Shown here in pieces: positions 16,470 to 24,670 of a stretch of DNA of 34,171 bases. Under the pieces are notes generated by a model. It was not told the DNA's origin. It searched no databases and was given only the letters and a program-made list of their open reading frames with translations. The translations under genes were made by a program, and so were the position numbers. The DNA comes from Cecembia lonarensis LW9 (GTDB taxonomy: Bacteria > Bacteroidota > Bacteroidia > Cytophagales > Cyclobacteriaceae), in the NCBI RefSeq assembly GCF_000298295.1, contig NZ_AMGM01000048.1:1-34171 (forward strand), read 5' to 3'. Every line of letters begins with the position of its first letter. The first letter of the stretch is position 1.

Positions 16470-17858
16470 ATGGCGATGAGTTCAGAGACCCAAGGCAGAG
16501 ACCAATGGGGATCCAGTTTGGGTTTTATTATGGCAGCTGCCGGCTCAGCAGTAGGTTTGGGAAATATTTGGAGATTTCCTTACCTGACTGGTGAAAACGG
16601 AGGAGGAGCATTTGTTTTCGTATATGCTATTTGTGTGCTCCTAATAGGACTTCCTTTATTACTGAATGAAATTGCCTTGGGCAGAATATCCGGAAAGAAC
16701 CCTATCGGTGCCATCAAAGCTACGGGAGGTAATAAATTCTGGCAATTAGCAGGGGTCCTTTGTATTCTGGTTTGCTTTTGTGTACTGTCCTATTATTCTG
16801 TGATTGCTGGTTGGACCATAGGTTACATTTTTACTGAGCTCATCAATATCCCGGTTGACTTCAATGAATTTCAAGACACGCCCATGTATGTGGTGCCTTT
16901 ATGTTTTACTTTCATTTTGATGACCATTGGCGTTGTTTTAGGAGGGGTTTCCGGCGGTATTGAAAAAGCTGCTAAATTCCTTATGCCGATTTTATTTATT
17001 ATCATTATTTTCATTGCAGGCAGAGCAGTAACCTTGGAAGGGGCTAGCGCAGGGATAGAGTATTACTTAAAACCCGATTTTTCTAAAATTAATGGGAAAG
17101 TATTTCTTTCTGCATTGGGACAGGCTTTTTTCTCCATGTCTGTAGGTTGGGGTCTGATGATTACTTTTGGGTCTTATTTACCTAAGAATAGCAATATTGT
17201 CAAATCTTCCGGTTGGATTGCGGGGATGGATAGTACTGTAGCTTTATTAGGTGGTTTGATGGTGTTCCCAGCATTGTTTGCCCTTTTACCTGGAAAAGAT
17301 CCTGCTGGTGGTCCCGCATTGGTTTTTGAGGTATTGCCAGCGGTATTCGATGCTATGCCAGGTGGTAATTTCATCGGAGCTTTGTTTTTCCTTTTGTTAC
17401 TAGTAGCAGCGTTGACCTCCAGTATATCTATGTTGGAAGTTCCTGTGGCCTATTTTATTGATGAGAAAAAATGGAGTAGGAAGAAGGCTGCCTGGACAAT
17501 TGGAATTGCAGCCATGATACTTTCTGTGCCATCGGCTTTATCTTCTATTGATGGCAATTGGTTTGCTTCACTTACCCTTAAACTTGGAGGAAACGAGCAA
17601 GTTGGATTTTTCTCTATCATGGATTTCTTGTTCGGAACATTTGCTGTCGTATTGATCTGTTTATTATTGTCACTCTATACCGGCTGGGCTAAGAAAATCT
17701 CAGATTTCGCAAACGAACTTTCTTCCGGTGCTCCTAAATTCAAAGGTGTTTATCGAACCGCTTGGATTTTCTTCATCAAGTGGATTTGTCCAATTGTGAT
17801 TGCTCTGGTTTTATTGGATACGCTTGGAGCATTTGGGACCCCCCAAGAAGGAGGTTGA
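16470..17858 (+). CDS. Sodium-dependent transporter, NSS (SNF) family
   Basis: A 462-residue inner-membrane transporter of the neurotransmitter:sodium symporter family, which couples uptake of amino acids or similar compounds to sodium entry (LeuT fold). The diagnostic first helix carries AAGSAVGLGNIWRFPYLTGENGGG (about residues 23-46), with the unwound segment that binds sodium and substrate. Further helices follow to near the C-terminus (IKWICPIVIALVLLDTL), about eleven in all, as in bacterial members with 11 rather than 12 helices. The substrate cannot be read. It starts 39 bases after the RmlD-like gene, and a strong terminator follows. It may be the last gene of the eight-gene unit or have its own promoter. 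Confidence 0.93.
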   Translation: MAMSSETQGRDQWGSSLGFIMAAAGSAVGLGNIWRFPYLTGENGGGAFVFVYAICVLLIGLPLLLNEIALGRISGKNPIGAIKATGGNKFWQLAGVLCILVCFCVLSYYSVIAGWTIGYIFTELINIPVDFNEFQDTPMYVVPLCFTFILMTIGVVLGGVSGGIEKAAKFLMPILFIIIIFIAGRAVTLEGASAGIEYYLKPDFSKINGKVFLSALGQAFFSMSVGWGLMITFGSYLPKNSNIVKSSGWIAGMDSTVALLGGLMVFPALFALLPGKDPAGGPALVFEVLPAVFDAMPGGNFIGALFFLLLLVAALTSSISMLEVPVAYFIDEKKWSRKKAAWTIGIAAMILSVPSALSSIDGNWFASLTLKLGGNEQVGFFSIMDFLFGTFAVVLICLLLSLYTGWAKKISDFANELSSGAPKFKGVYRTAWIFFIKWICPIVIALVLLDTLGAFGTPQEGG

Positions 17859-17872
17859 TCATTTTAATTTTC

Positions 17873-17905
17873 AAAAAAAAGAGAGGCATTGGCCTCTCTT
17901 TTTTT
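17873..17905. terminator. Intrinsic terminator after the NSS transporter gene
   Basis: GAGAGGC (17881-17887) pairs with GCCTCTC (17892-17898) around an ATTG loop, with an A-run before and a T-run after (to 17905). The stem extends by A-T pairs on both sides, so it can work in both directions. It closes the 10049-17858 unit. Confidence 0.93.
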
Positions 17906-17981
17906 GTCAATGAACTTCATGAAAATGCATTTTGTATTAAAAATTATGTAACTTAGCGGCGCTACATCAACAAAATAAATT

Positions 17982-18359
17982 ATGAAAGTCCTTGTGGTAG
18001 ATGACGATGCCATTAACAGGCTTATTTTGAAGAAAATTTTCGAAAAGGAAAATGATACTGTACTTACCGCTAATGATGGTGAAGAAGCCTTACAAATCCT
18101 AATTAGTGAACCGGACTTTAATGTAGTCATCACAGATATTATGATGCCCAAAATGGATGGAATTCAATTATTGGCAGAGATAAAACTTAAAGATGAAATC
18201 AATAAAATCCCAATCATTGGTTTTACAGCGGGAGATATTGAATATTTCAAGAGCACAAGCTTGGTTTCTTTTGATAGGCTTTTAGCCAAACCTATGGATT
18301 TTTACGAACTCTATGGTATAGCAAAGGCTTTTGGTATGGGGGGATCTAATGTCAATTGA
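17982..18359 (+). CDS. Single-domain response regulator (receiver only)
   Basis: A 125-residue CheY-like receiver domain with no output domain. All key residues are present: acidic pocket Asp7-Asp8-Asp9, phosphorylation site Asp52 (VVITDIMMPKMDG), switch Thr82 (IGFTAGD) and Lys103 (LAKPMD). It should therefore be phosphorylated by a histidine kinase and signal by protein-protein contact or phosphotransfer. No kinase is adjacent; the gene follows the terminator at 17873-17905 and stands alone, 75 bases before the PorT-like gene. Such orphan receivers are common in Bacteroidota, where many kinases are unlinked or hybrid. Partner and pathway are unknown. Confidence 0.94.
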   Translation: MKVLVVDDDAINRLILKKIFEKENDTVLTANDGEEALQILISEPDFNVVITDIMMPKMDGIQLLAEIKLKDEINKIPIIGFTAGDIEYFKSTSLVSFDRLLAKPMDFYELYGIAKAFGMGGSNVN

Positions 18360-18434
18360 TTGCAGTGGCATTTTTAACATTTATCCGTTTTTTTCGTTGG
18401 AATTTTTAATTACCTTCCTTCAAAATAAATCCGA

Positions 18435-19025
18435 ATGAAAAAGTTCTTTATTAGTATATGCTTATTGATATTTGCCTTTGGAGCAAAGGGTCAGGAGTTT
18501 TCAATAGGTCCCAAGCTAGGTGTTTCCCAATCCAGTTTGGCCTTGAATGGAGAGGGGTTCACTTCGGGTGAAGACAAAATAGGTTATCATTTAGGTCTAT
18601 TTGTAAGAATGGGTGGAAATTCCATTTTTGCGCAGCCCGAGTTTTTATTTACAAATACAGGTGGGAGCATCGTTCAGCAAATGCCTTCGGGAGCTGAAGA
18701 AGTTTTGCAGGCCAGTTTCAACAGACTCGATGTTCCTCTGATGTTTGGGTTTAAGTTGGCAAGCTTTTTCAGGATACAAGCGGGCCCCATAGCCTCAGTT
18801 TTAATTGATTATAAGTTAGAGGATGCCTTACAGAATGCGCGAGAATTAGACTATAGCAGTTCTACATTAGGGTATCAAGCAGGAATAGGTCTAGATATAG
18901 GTAACCTAATTTTAGATTTTAAATTTGAAAATTCCCTAGGTAGGATTGCAAGAAGCGTGGTAGGATTTGAGACTGATCAAAGACAGAATCAACTGATTTT
19001 ATCAGCGGGCTTTCGGTTGTTTTAA
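18435..19025 (+). CDS. PorT-family outer-membrane beta-barrel protein
   Basis: A 196-residue outer-membrane protein: signal peptide MKKFFISICLLIFAFGAKG, then an eight-strand-type barrel. The start EFSIGPKLGVSQSSL, the middle AQPEFLFTNTGG and RLDVPLMFGFK, and the terminal aromatic residue (SAGFRLF) are typical of the PorT/OmpW-like barrels (PF13568, outer membrane protein beta-barrel domain). PorT itself belongs to the type IX secretion machinery, but the family is large and most members have no assigned role, so a secretion role should not be inferred. It is convergent with the BNR gene and shares a two-way terminator with it. Confidence 0.85.
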   Translation: MKKFFISICLLIFAFGAKGQEFSIGPKLGVSQSSLALNGEGFTSGEDKIGYHLGLFVRMGGNSIFAQPEFLFTNTGGSIVQQMPSGAEEVLQASFNRLDVPLMFGFKLASFFRIQAGPIASVLIDYKLEDALQNARELDYSSSTLGYQAGIGLDIGNLILDFKFENSLGRIARSVVGFETDQRQNQLILSAGFRLF

Positions 19026-19037
19026 CAAATCATCAAA

Positions 19038-19079
19038 AAAAGCTCAGCCTAGGGGTCAGGCTGAGCTTTTGCTTTTTTT
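19038..19079. terminator. Bidirectional terminator between convergent genes
   Basis: Bases 19038-19050 pair perfectly with 19058-19070 (13 bp, centred on AGCTCAGCC/GGCTGAGCT) with a seven-base loop. An A-run precedes and a T-run follows, so it can end the PorT-like transcript on the plus strand and the BNR transcript on the minus strand. Confidence 0.93.
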
Positions 19080-19088
19080 GTTCCTGTC

Positions 19089-21881
19089 TTATTTCACTTC
19101 AAAATTAAATTCGCTTGACTTACTTCCTTTTTGGAGCAATAGTTTAAACTTTCCTCTGCCAATATTGCCATATTCCCAAGAGGCTTGATTGAATCCTTTT
19201 TGGGCTGCATGTATCCAGTTATGGATTTTTTCATCTTTGGCATCTATGATTGTTATGGCTACATCACCTGCTTCCTGACTATAGAAAAGGATATTTTGCT
19301 TGGGTTTGTTGACAATACCATCCATCCATATGGCCATTCTAGGGTTATAGCGGATTTCTGAAGCCATTAAAACCATCATTTCCTGTTCGCCACTTTCTAG
19401 CCATTGGTATAGTGGGTTTAAATCAACAATGTACGCACTTCTGCCGTGGGTGCCAATTACAAGATCATTTTCCTTTTTTTGTATGGCCAAATCATAAATC
19501 GCTACGTTAGGAATATTTCCCTGAAAAAGGTCATAATTTTTCCCTCCATCCAAACTTAGGTAAAGACCATGATCTGTGCCCACATATAAGATGTTTTCGT
19601 GGTGATGATCTTCTTTGATTACATTGGCAGCCTCCTTTGGCAGACCTTGGGCTATAGAAACCCATGTTTTGCCATAGTCAGTACTTTTATAAACAAATGG
19701 GGTGAATTCATCATACCTATATCCAGTTAGAGTTGCATAGACAAGGCCTTCTAAATGTTGTGATGGTGTAATACTGCTGATCCACCGGTCTTGGGGCAAT
19801 CCTTTGCTGATATCTACCCAGTTTTTTCCATGATCCCTGGTAATCCAGATGTTTCCATCATCTGATCCGGCATATAATACCCCAAACTCTAGTGGAGACT
19901 CTTCGATAACCGTCAACGAAGCAAAAGGGACGTTACCGCTTTTTTTGTTTTTTGTTAGGTCAGGTGAAATGGTTTGCCAAGTATCTCCTCTGTCCAGGCT
20001 ACGGTATACATATTGGGAACCCATGTAAAATATGTCTTGATTATGTTTGCTGAGAATAGCGGGAGTTCGCCAGTTCCATCTGTTAGGATCGTTACCTATA
20101 TCATGTGAAGGGGTAACCCTTTTTCTTTCTCCGGTTTCAGTGTTGATCCTGAAATAATTTCCAAACTGGAAGCCGGTATAAACGATCTCATTTGTTCTTG
20201 TATCTACTGCGACAACCATGCCATCACCTCCCATTAGTGAGGTCCAAACATCAGAGGGTTTTCCAGTAGACTTACCATACCATACACCATTATCCTGCAT
20301 CCCTCCATACACGTTATAAGGTGTTTTTTCATCAACCATGATAGAATAAAACTGGCTGATGGTCAATTCGGTGTTAAGATGATCCCACCTTTCTCCTCCC
20401 CCATAAGACAGGTATAAGCCCCCATCATTTCCTAGAACCATATGTTTGCTGTCATTGGGGTTGATCCAAAGTGCCTGGTGGTCAGAGTGGACGTTGCCAA
20501 CCGTATCAGTTCGAGCGAAAGTTTTTCCCCCATCTCTGGATACAAGCAAAGGTACTCCTAGAATAAACACTTCATTTTCATCTCCACTGCTTACTCGGAT
20601 TTCTCCGAAATAATAGCCGTAGGTATTGTAAACCCTACTTAAGTCTGATTCATTGACCTTTTTCCAATTCTTCCCAGCATCTTCAGAGCGGTAGACTTCA
20701 GCCCCTTTGATAGATGAGCTAAACAAAGCGGCATTGGCATCTGTTTCCTTTCCATTATAATTTGCAATTTGGACTGGTGTAATTTGGCCTCGCTGCAGTA
20801 GTCTTTTGACTGTTTTTGCATCATATTTGGAAGCAAACCTATTGGACCTAAGTACACGCTCAAGCTTTTCATCTTCTAGTTTGATGACATCTTGAACGCT
20901 CATATTCTGAAAGTTACTAAGGCTCAACTCATTATTTCCAGATGTGCGCTCGGTCTGTCTTGGTGTCGCTGTATCATCATGAGCCTGATTGTCCAATAGG
21001 GCATAGACTATACCAGGTTGACTTTGACTGAAGTCAAAACCAATTCTGCCAACAAATTCGCCTTGAGGAAATCCACCTATAGACTTTGACCAAGTCTCTC
21101 CGCCATCTTCTGATCTCCAAATAGAAGAACCTTTTCCATTGCCAATAAAATCATGTGCCTGTCTAAATCTTTCCCAGGTGGCAGCCAATAAAATATCAGG
21201 ATTACTGGGATGGACCTTAATGTCTATAACCCCTGTGTTGTCATCGATGTAGAGCGTTCTTTTCCATGTCTTCCCTCCATCAGTGGTTCTATAAAGCCCA
21301 CGTTCCTCATTACTGGAATATAAGGCACCCATCGAACCTACCCATACAATATCCGGGTTGGTAGGGTGAATTTGTATCTGTCCGATATGCTGTGAAAATG
21401 GAAGTCCGATATACTCCCATGATGAACCAGCATCGGTGCTTTTGTAAACACCAGCTCCTGCGTAAGTCGAACGGCTGGAATTGTTTTCTCCAGTTCCGAC
21501 CCAAATGATATTATCATCCGAGGGTGCAATAGCCATATCTCCAATACCTAATGCACCTAAATGGTCAAATATAGGGTTGAATGATTGTCCGTTATCTGTT
21601 GTCTTCCAGACTCCTCCTGAGGCAGCTGCGATGTAGTAGGTTTTGAAATCACTGCTCACTTCGATATCTACGACACGGCCACTCATATTGGTAGGGCCTA
21701 TATTTCTTGCCGGATAATCTCTATAGGGCGTAACCTCAAACATTTCTTGATGCCTCTTAACTGCTTCCTGCATTTCTTTTGAGGAAGTGGCCTTGATTTG
21801 TTGGGCTTCCAGTGTTTGGAAAAGGAATAAGAACAGCATTCCAAAGCCCCCAATTTTTGATAGGGTAATAATATTTTTCAT
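19089..21881 (-). CDS. Secreted BNR/VPS10-like multi-propeller protein
   Basis: A 930-residue exported protein (signal peptide MKNIITLSKIGGFGMLFLFL..., cleavage near ...LEAQ) built from sialidase-type Asp-box repeats (SxDxGxxW). I count about ten, including TTDNGQSF, STDAGSSW, TTDGGKTW, SEDGGETW, SEDAGKNW, SLDRGDTW, TRDHGKNW and STDYGKTW, which implies one or two propellers of the sortilin/VPS10-like type. Many Bacteroidota proteins of this kind are annotated as glycosyl hydrolases from the BNR repeats alone; I see no proof of hydrolase activity. Residues about 300-392 form an insert, mostly helical and without Asp boxes, between two blades. The C-terminal ~110 residues look like a beta-sandwich. 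No type IX sorting domain is obvious. It is monocistronic and divergent from the DivIC-like gene. Confidence 0.88.
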   Translation of the reverse strand: MKNIITLSKIGGFGMLFLFLFQTLEAQQIKATSSKEMQEAVKRHQEMFEVTPYRDYPARNIGPTNMSGRVVDIEVSSDFKTYYIAAASGGVWKTTDNGQSFNPIFDHLGALGIGDMAIAPSDDNIIWVGTGENNSSRSTYAGAGVYKSTDAGSSWEYIGLPFSQHIGQIQIHPTNPDIVWVGSMGALYSSNEERGLYRTTDGGKTWKRTLYIDDNTGVIDIKVHPSNPDILLAATWERFRQAHDFIGNGKGSSIWRSEDGGETWSKSIGGFPQGEFVGRIGFDFSQSQPGIVYALLDNQAHDDTATPRQTERTSGNNELSLSNFQNMSVQDVIKLEDEKLERVLRSNRFASKYDAKTVKRLLQRGQITPVQIANYNGKETDANAALFSSSIKGAEVYRSEDAGKNWKKVNESDLSRVYNTYGYYFGEIRVSSGDENEVFILGVPLLVSRDGGKTFARTDTVGNVHSDHQALWINPNDSKHMVLGNDGGLYLSYGGGERWDHLNTELTISQFYSIMVDEKTPYNVYGGMQDNGVWYGKSTGKPSDVWTSLMGGDGMVVAVDTRTNEIVYTGFQFGNYFRINTETGERKRVTPSHDIGNDPNRWNWRTPAILSKHNQDIFYMGSQYVYRSLDRGDTWQTISPDLTKNKKSGNVPFASLTVIEESPLEFGVLYAGSDDGNIWITRDHGKNWVDISKGLPQDRWISSITPSQHLEGLVYATLTGYRYDEFTPFVYKSTDYGKTWVSIAQGLPKEAANVIKEDHHHENILYVGTDHGLYLSLDGGKNYDLFQGNIPNVAIYDLAIQKKENDLVIGTHGRSAYIVDLNPLYQWLESGEQEMMVLMASEIRYNPRMAIWMDGIVNKPKQNILFYSQEAGDVAITIIDAKDEKIHNWIHAAQKGFNQASWEYGNIGRGKFKLLLQKGSKSSEFNFEVK

Positions 21882-22011
21882 AAGATTTATTTATTTCTGA
21901 TTCAATATAAAGAATGATCTCCTTACAGCCTTAAAATATTTATGAATTGGTCAGCTTCGGGATGATTGGATGATAGTTGTGGTTTGTTGGAAGGTTAATA
22001 TTAAAGCGGGA

Positions 22012-22045
22012 TTGTGGAATTATTTATATACAATTTCTATATTTG
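22012..22045 (+). promoter_or_regulatory. Probable promoter of the divIC-cysE-cysM unit
   Basis: A -7 element TATATTTG (22038-22045) matches TAnnTTTG; a possible -33 TTG is at 22012-22014, with 23 bases between, at the upper limit of the usual spacing. Transcription would begin near 22051, about 15 bases before the ATG at 22066. This supports that start over the open frame beginning at 21970. Confidence 0.6.
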
Positions 22046-22065
22046 TTGAGATCAATCCTAAAATC

Positions 22066-22353
22066 ATGAGCAAGTATTTGAGGTATACCAAGAACTTTTA
22101 TTTCATGTTCACTTTATTTTTTGTGATTTGGATGGTGTTCATTGATTCCAATGATGTTTTCACTCAATTTAAACTTAGCTCAAAACTTAAAGAGCTTGAA
22201 AATCAAAAGGATTTTTACATTGAAAAGAAGGAGAAAATAAAGGAAGACAGAGAGGAGCTGATGAGCAATAGTGAGATGTTGGAAAAGTTTGCAAGAGAAC
22301 GCTATTTAATGAAAAAGAAATCTGAAGATCTTTATGTGGTGGTTGAAGAGTAA
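22066..22353 (+). CDS. DivIC/FtsB-family septum formation initiator
   Basis: A 95-residue bitopic membrane protein: short cytoplasmic N-terminus (MSKYLRYTKNF), one membrane helix (about residues 12-27), then a coiled coil rich in Lys and Glu (about 36-72) and the conserved end EKFARERYLMKKKSEDLYVVVE. This is the FtsB/DivIC layout; the protein is part of the divisome with FtsL and FtsQ and helps switch on septal cell-wall synthesis. I chose 22066 because the usual Bacteroidota protein is about this length and a promoter lies just upstream; the frame is open 32 codons earlier. The next gene begins 20 bases before its stop, so the two are coupled. Confidence 0.9.
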   Translation: MSKYLRYTKNFYFMFTLFFVIWMVFIDSNDVFTQFKLSSKLKELENQKDFYIEKKEKIKEDREELMSNSEMLEKFARERYLMKKKSEDLYVVVEE

Positions 22354-22885
22354 GGCTTTATATTTTTTATTGGCATTTTACTTTGTATTTAATTTTTCCG
22401 CTACTGCCCAACGGGTTATTGATGAGGGCAATCGACCGCCCTTGAAGGACAGGATATATTATGGTGGGAATTTCGGCATGTCTTTCGGTACCATCACTTT
22501 CATAGATGTATCTCCTTTAGTAGGTGCGATGGTAACCAATAGACTTTCTGGAGGAGTTGGCGGTACTTACCAATATTTCAACGATAGGAGATTTATTGGT
22601 GGCAATAGTAGTCTTTATGGAGCAAGGGTTTTTAGCCGTTACAATGTTTTTCCCAATGTTTTCGCCCACGCAGAATATGAAAACTTAAATTTTGATTTAT
22701 ACAATCCGAGTTCTGATAGATTTGAAAGGTCCTGGGTTCCTGGTTTTTTAATAGGAGGGGGGTACTTTACCCCATTTGGACAAAGAGGCGGGGCTAATTT
22801 CACATTTTTGTATAACCTTTTGTACGATGTAAGGAGGTCTCCTTATAACGAACCTTTTGTTATCCGGTTTGGTTTCGTACTTTAA
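22334..22885 (+). CDS. Small outer-membrane protein of unknown function
   Basis: A 183-residue exported protein. The signal peptide (MWWLKSKALYFLLAFYFVFNFSATAQ) begins inside the DivIC-like gene, overlapping it by 20 bases in another frame. The mature protein has alternating strands rich in Gly and aromatics (IYYGGNFGMSFGTITFIDVSPLVGAMV, YGARVFSRYNVFPNVFAHAEYENL, GFLIGGGYFTPFG), ending VIRFGFVL. This suggests an eight-strand outer-membrane barrel. I do not recognise a named family beyond that. It lies between a division gene and serine acetyltransferase in one unit; homologues often follow divIC-like genes in related genomes as I recall, but I cannot check this here. Confidence 0.8.
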   Translation: MWWLKSKALYFLLAFYFVFNFSATAQRVIDEGNRPPLKDRIYYGGNFGMSFGTITFIDVSPLVGAMVTNRLSGGVGGTYQYFNDRRFIGGNSSLYGARVFSRYNVFPNVFAHAEYENLNFDLYNPSSDRFERSWVPGFLIGGGYFTPFGQRGGANFTFLYNLLYDVRRSPYNEPFVIRFGFVL

Positions 22886-22911
22886 AACCTTAAAAGCTTT
22901 CTTTTAAACCC

Positions 22912-23739
22912 ATGGAATCATTGATCAAAAAACTCAGTCAGTCTCATAGGGACTGTCCCCAATGTCCTTCACCAAAGGTGGTTCATACATTTTTCGAAAA
23001 TGTGTTGGGCTTACTTTTCCCGGATTATGCATCCGAATTGTTGAAAGAGGAAGAGCAGATCAGTGAAAAAATAGAAGAACTCAAGCATACGCTAAGTAGG
23101 GTTTTGATAAGAAATAAGCACTTGCATGATGGTGATGGTGCTGAAATAGCCTATCAGTTTTTTAAACGCTTGGAAAAAGTATATGAATTACTTCTCCAAG
23201 ATGTTCAGGCCATGTTTGATGGAGATCCGGCTGCCAAGTCAACCACTGAAATCATCCGCTGCTATCCGGGTTTTTATGCTGTGGCTGCTTATAGAATTGC
23301 CCATTTATTACATGAGATGGGCGTTACGCTGATCCCAAGAATGATTACAGAGTACGCGCATAGCAAGACTGGCGTGGATATTCATCCTGGTGCGAAAATA
23401 GGAGAAAGGTTTTGTATAGACCATGGTACTGGGATCGTAATAGGGGAGACAACAGTTATTGGAGATTGCGTCAAAATTTATCAAGGGGTTACGCTAGGTG
23501 CATTAAGCGTCGAGAAATCTGATGCAGATAAGAAGCGTCATCCAACTATTGAAGATTATGTGGTGATTTATGCCGGGGCCACCATCTTGGGAGGGGATAC
23601 CATTATTGGAGAAAACTCCATCATTGGAGGAAATGTGTGGATTACCAAAAGCGTACCTAGCAATAGTAAGATTTATTATCAGGCCAAAATGTACAACCCT
23701 GGTTCTGATGAGACTGATACCTATATCATAAAAAACTGA
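22912..23739 (+). CDS. cysE: Serine O-acetyltransferase (EpsC/CysE type)
   Basis: A 275-residue enzyme that acetylates serine with acetyl-CoA to give O-acetylserine, the first step of cysteine synthesis. The N-terminal helical part spans about 1-150. The C-terminal left-handed beta-helix begins at VDIHPGAKIG (Asp156) and continues with IDHGTGIVIGETTVIGD (His171), which match the catalytic Asp/His pair of CysE in identity and spacing. TLGALSV and the later hexapeptides (GATILGGDTIIGENSIIGGNVW) follow. It is 26 bases after the outer-membrane protein gene and two bases before cysM, whose product uses O-acetylserine; the pair is thus co-transcribed and consecutive in the pathway. An N-terminal cluster with Cys15 and Cys18 (DCPQCPS) is notable but its role is unknown. 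Confidence 0.95.
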   Translation: MESLIKKLSQSHRDCPQCPSPKVVHTFFENVLGLLFPDYASELLKEEEQISEKIEELKHTLSRVLIRNKHLHDGDGAEIAYQFFKRLEKVYELLLQDVQAMFDGDPAAKSTTEIIRCYPGFYAVAAYRIAHLLHEMGVTLIPRMITEYAHSKTGVDIHPGAKIGERFCIDHGTGIVIGETTVIGDCVKIYQGVTLGALSVEKSDADKKRHPTIEDYVVIYAGATILGGDTIIGENSIIGGNVWITKSVPSNSKIYYQAKMYNPGSDETDTYIIKN

Positions 23740-23741
23740 TT

Positions 23742-24620
23742 ATGAAGCTGGTTGAACTAATAGGAAATACACCTTTAATTGAATTATCACATGTACCCAT
23801 CAATCCTAAAGTAAAGGTTTTCTGTAAGCTTGAGGGACAAAACCCAGGAGGTAGTGTAAAGGATAGGGCAGCTTACCATATGATCAAAAGTGCTTTACAA
23901 AGAGGAGATATTCAATCAGGTGATCGTTTGGTTGAGGCTACAAGTGGAAACACTGGAATTGCACTGGCTATGGTGGCCAATGTCTTAGGGTTGCATATGA
24001 CTTTGATCATGCCGGACAACTCTACCCGTGAAAGGATACTTTCCATGGAGGCATACGGTGCCAAGGTGATACGTACGCCAGCTGCTAAAACCATAGAGTA
24101 TTCAAGAGAGTTGGCAGAGGAGATGGCTGAAAAAGAAGGATATTTTATGCTAAATCAGTTTGCCAACCCTGATAACTACTTGGCGCATTATGAAAGTACT
24201 GGTCCGGAAATATGGAGAGATACGGAGGGGAAGGTCACCCATTTCGTCTCGGCAATGGGTACTACAGGTACCATAATGGGAGTGTCTATGTTTTTAAAAG
24301 AAATGAATCCAAATGTTCAGATTGTTGGGACGCAGCCTACGGATGGTTCCAATATTCCAGGGATCAGGCGTTGGTCACCAGAGTTTCTTCCTAAAATTTT
24401 TGATGCCTCAAGGGTAGATCAAGTCATTGACGTAAGTCAACATGAAGCTACATTAATGACAAGAAGGATGGCTAAGGAAGAAGGTATTCTTGCAGGTATG
24501 AGTAGTGGAGGGGCTCTTCATGCGGCAATGCAATTATCTCAAAATTTAGATGAAGGATTCATTGTATGCATTACCTGTGACAGAGGAGATAGGTATCTTA
24601 GTTCTGATCTTTTTGGGTAA
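23742..24620 (+). CDS. cysM: Cysteine synthase (O-acetylserine sulfhydrylase, CysM type)
   Basis: A 292-residue PLP enzyme of fold type II that makes cysteine from O-acetylserine and sulfide (CysM can also use thiosulfate). It starts MKLVELIGNTPLIELS. The PLP lysine is Lys40 in NPGGSVKDRAA, the substrate loop is EATSGNTGIALAM (about 65-77), and the glycine-rich phosphate-binding loop is AMGTTGTIMG (about 170-179). The relatively short length and the C-terminus favour CysM over CysK, but the distinction is not certain. It follows cysE by two bases and is closed by a strong terminator, completing the pathway from serine. No sulfate-reduction genes are in the window. Confidence 0.95.
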   Translation: MKLVELIGNTPLIELSHVPINPKVKVFCKLEGQNPGGSVKDRAAYHMIKSALQRGDIQSGDRLVEATSGNTGIALAMVANVLGLHMTLIMPDNSTRERILSMEAYGAKVIRTPAAKTIEYSRELAEEMAEKEGYFMLNQFANPDNYLAHYESTGPEIWRDTEGKVTHFVSAMGTTGTIMGVSMFLKEMNPNVQIVGTQPTDGSNIPGIRRWSPEFLPKIFDASRVDQVIDVSQHEATLMTRRMAKEEGILAGMSSGGALHAAMQLSQNLDEGFIVCITCDRGDRYLSSDLFG

Positions 24621-24652
24621 AAAATCTCCAACCTGTAAGTTGGAGATTTTTT
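24619..24652. terminator. Bidirectional terminator after cysM
   Basis: Bases 24619-24632 pair perfectly with 24639-24652 (AAAAAATCTCCAAC and its complement) around a six-base loop, with A-run and T-run on either side. It begins at the cysM stop codon and can also serve the convergent Gfo/Idh/MocA gene, which ends at 24671. Confidence 0.94.
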
Positions 24653-24670
24653 ATGATGGGTTGCCTTTTT

